A stretch of 64,000 nucleotides of DNA from VAZQ01 sp963702695 (GTDB lineage Bacteria > Pseudomonadota > Alphaproteobacteria > Rhizobiales > Xanthobacteraceae). Made by a program: the position numbers and the translations under genes. Of this stretch, positions 62,305-64,000 are shown in pieces. The notes under the pieces were generated by a model. That model searched no databases. It saw only the letters and a list, made by a program, of their open reading frames with translations, and was not told the origin of the DNA. The DNA is taken from positions 1-64,000 of the forward strand of contig CAVPDS010000026.1 in NCBI GenBank assembly GCA_963702695.1, in the 5' to 3' direction. Positions within the stretch are counted from its first letter, which is position 1. Each line of letters opens with the position of its first letter.

Positions 62305-63613
62305 GTTTGATCTCCCCTTTGGCGTCGATGCCCCAGCTCGTGAGGCTGTTGTAGTGCTGGTTCGGGAATGCGAGCGCGCTCTGCACCGGCGTCTTGGTTT
62401 CGCCGCGGGCGGCGACGAAGTCGGCGCGCAGCGGCTGTGAGTTGCCGGACTCGTCCCAGGCGCGGCTTTGCAGCACGACCGGCTGGCCGTCCCACTTCCA
62501 TGGCATGCGGAACCGGGTGAACGCCTTCGGGTTGACCGGTCCTTGCAGCGCCGCGTCGGCCCAGCTCCTGCCGCCGTCGGCCGATACCAGCACCTTGGCG
62601 ATCCGCCCGGTGCCGGAATAGGCGAGGCCGGAAATCTCGTAATAGCCCTTGTCCTTCAGCGTCTCCCCGAACGAGGGATGCGTGATGAAAGACTTCACTT
62701 CGTTGATGAAGTAGAACTTGTAGGCCTTGCCGTTCGGCAGCACCGGCGAATAGTTGCGGGCTTCGTAGTAGGTCATCGCCGGCTGGTCGACGAGCTTGAC
62801 CCGGCGCAGGAACTTGACGTTCATGTTGCCTTCGAAGCCCGGCAGCAGCAACCGCATCGGATAGCCGTTGCCCGGCATCAGGCGCTCGCCGTTCTGATAG
62901 AGCGCGATCATCGCGTCATCCATGCCCTTCTTGACCGGCACGCTGCGGGTGAGCGCGAGCAAGTCCGCGCCTTCGGGCAGCATCCAGGTCGCCTTCGGGT
63001 CGACGCCGACTTCGTCAAGCAAGGTCGAGAGCAGCACACCGGTCCATTCGGCGCAGGACACGAGACCGTGCAGGCCCTGCAGCGTTGCCTGCACCGGCAC
63101 GTTCGAGAACATCGGTGCGCTGTTGCCGCCGCACTCGACGAAGTGCTGGCGCGTGACCATCGGATAACGCGCGAGCATATCGAGCGTGAATTCCTTCGGC
63201 TGCTTCACCATGCCGTGGATCACCAGCTTGTGCTGGGCCGGATCGATGTCCGGAATGCCGGAATGAATGATGGTGAAGTGCAGGCTGTTGGGCGTGACCA
63301 CGCCGTTGAGCAACTGGTGCGGCGTGCGCGCGTGCTGGGTGCGCGGCTCGCCGTTCGGATTGCTGAGCTGGCGCACCACGTTTTTCTCGAAGCGGGACGG
63401 TGACTGCAGCACCGGGGTGGTGGTGCCCTGCATCCGGCTCCACGGCGCATCCTTCAGCGGCTCCGCGGCGGCGCTCGCGAGCGAGGTGCCGGCGCCGGTG
63501 GCGGCCGCGCCCGCGAACATGATCCCGCGTCCGAGCAGTGCACGGCGGTCTAACAGGCCGTTGCCGGCCACGGCTTCCGGTCCGCCGGCACGCTTTTTTT
63601 GTTTGCTTGACAT
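62291..63613 (-). CDS. soxC: SoxC-like sulfite/sulfane dehydrogenase, molybdenum subunit (first copy)
   Basis: This 440-residue enzyme has the same plan as the second copy: twin-arginine-type start (GNGLLDRRALLGRGIMFAGA), molybdenum-ligand Cys in FVECGGNSAPMFS, substrate-region NGYPMRLLLPGFEGNMN, and a C-terminal immunoglobulin-like domain. The mature region begins near AAAEPLKDAPW. It is the first gene of the visible soxC-soxD-soxC-soxD series; GGAGGAATAC precedes the ATG at 63613. Identity to the second copy is high over the whole length, so duplication of the pair is likely. Confidence 0.92.
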   Translation of the reverse strand: MSSKQKKRAGGPEAVAGNGLLDRRALLGRGIMFAGAAATGAGTSLASAAAEPLKDAPWSRMQGTTTPVLQSPSRFEKNVVRQLSNPNGEPRTQHARTPHQLLNGVVTPNSLHFTIIHSGIPDIDPAQHKLVIHGMVKQPKEFTLDMLARYPMVTRQHFVECGGNSAPMFSNVPVQATLQGLHGLVSCAEWTGVLLSTLLDEVGVDPKATWMLPEGADLLALTRSVPVKKGMDDAMIALYQNGERLMPGNGYPMRLLLPGFEGNMNVKFLRRVKLVDQPAMTYYEARNYSPVLPNGKAYKFYFINEVKSFITHPSFGETLKDKGYYEISGLAYSGTGRIAKVLVSADGGRSWADAALQGPVNPKAFTRFRMPWKWDGQPVVLQSRAWDESGNSQPLRADFVAARGETKTPVQSALAFPNQHYNSLTSWGIDAKGEIKHVYA

Positions 63614-63708
63614 GTATTCCTCCTTCGAGGGTTTCTTACGGCTGCGGGAACATCTTCACGCCGCCAATTCCGAAGCGCGGACCATAGCAGGTCCACCGGT
63701 ATCTTCCA

Positions 63709-64000
63709 TTACCCGCGGCCATTCGCCCCGTCGAGCAGCCAGCCGAATTTCTCGCGCGCCTTGCGCGCCACCTCCGCGCTCGGGGTATTGCTCGGCGGAA
63801 ACTCCTCGCGCCAGTGCCAGGGCTTGCAGGCGTTGATCAGCGCAACCGAATGGGTGATGTCGCCGACCTTGCGCCGCGCGGGCGGGATCGAGGGATCGGC
63901 GTTGGAATCCCAGGAGCCCCGGATGAACTGGATCAACTCGACCGGGTCGGTGCGGGTGATCATGGCCCACAGCATGTGGTCGAGATTGGTCACGTCGACG
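63709..64000 (-). CDS. UbiD family decarboxylase, C-terminal part (cut by window edge)
   Basis: The last 97 or so codons of a UbiD-like (prenylated-FMN) decarboxylase are visible. Family signs are TNLDHMLWAMITRTDPVELI and IRGSWDSNADPSIPPARRK; the end is HWREEFPPSN and REKFGWLL. The reading frame continues past base 64000, so the start is outside the window. It may act on an aromatic acid and lies 95 bases upstream of the sox cluster in the same direction. Confidence 0.85.
   Translation of the reverse strand, partial: VDVTNLDHMLWAMITRTDPVELIQFIRGSWDSNADPSIPPARRKVGDITHSVALINACKPWHWREEFPPSNTPSAEVARKAREKFGWLLDGANGRG

Overview
The window looks like chromosome from a GC-rich alphaproteobacterium of the Hyphomicrobiales (Bradyrhizobiaceae/Xanthobacteraceae-like). 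The pointers are the block DUF2948-hisD-UPF0262-low-Mr phosphatase-infA-maf-yacG-tRNA-Phe, a tRNA-His without G-1 and with A73, two phasins, a tartrate dehydratase of the Bradyrhizobium TarD type, yebC/ruvCAB, and many tripartite tricarboxylate transporter (TTT) binding proteins. The placement is inferred from gene order and motifs; no database was consulted.

Layout. 0-5 kb: the conserved housekeeping block on the minus strand. 5-8 kb: a Nudix hydrolase, an odd metallo-beta-lactamase and an orphan TTT binding protein. 8.6-19.3 kb: signalling and metabolism, with a diguanylate cyclase, a multi-PAS histidine kinase, tarD, two phasins, tRNA-His, and a GGDEF-EAL paralogue of the diguanylate cyclase split by one in-frame TGA. 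19.6-26 kb: small-molecule uptake and catabolism (two TTT binding proteins, a TolB/TPR protein, a PrpD-like lyase coupled to an ornithine-cyclodeaminase-like reductase). 26-32 kb: accessory genes and debris (IS3-type orfA remnant, cupin, DUF1194, cyclase, DUF2165, membrane-anchored phosphoesterase, TTT remnant).

32.4-47.1 kb is the most unusual part. Eight minus-strand genes, several overlapping, run in the order PhyH-type dioxygenase, small beta-rich protein, collagen-like Gly-rich protein, a protein with prenyltransferase-like hints, a 2711-residue RHS/YD-repeat protein, a short terpene-cyclase-like alpha/alpha-barrel protein with a DxDD motif, a stand-alone acyltransferase and a cytochrome P450. 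I read this as one operon joining an RHS shell to tailoring enzymes typical of natural-product pathways. I cannot name a described system with this composition.

47.8-64 kb: M20 peptidase, ruvB-ruvA-ruvC and yebC, a second metallo-beta-lactamase, DUF6894, a Rieske oxygenase, a complete TTT system (tctC-tctB-tctA), a duplicated soxC-soxD pair closed by a clear terminator, and the 3' end of a ubiD-like gene cut by the window edge.

Several genes (TolB/TPR, DUF1194, a secreted protein at 51.7 kb, the IS orfA) carry apparent one-base frameshifts, each explained by one extra base in a short homopolymer. This could be sequencing error or genuine decay; raw reads would decide.
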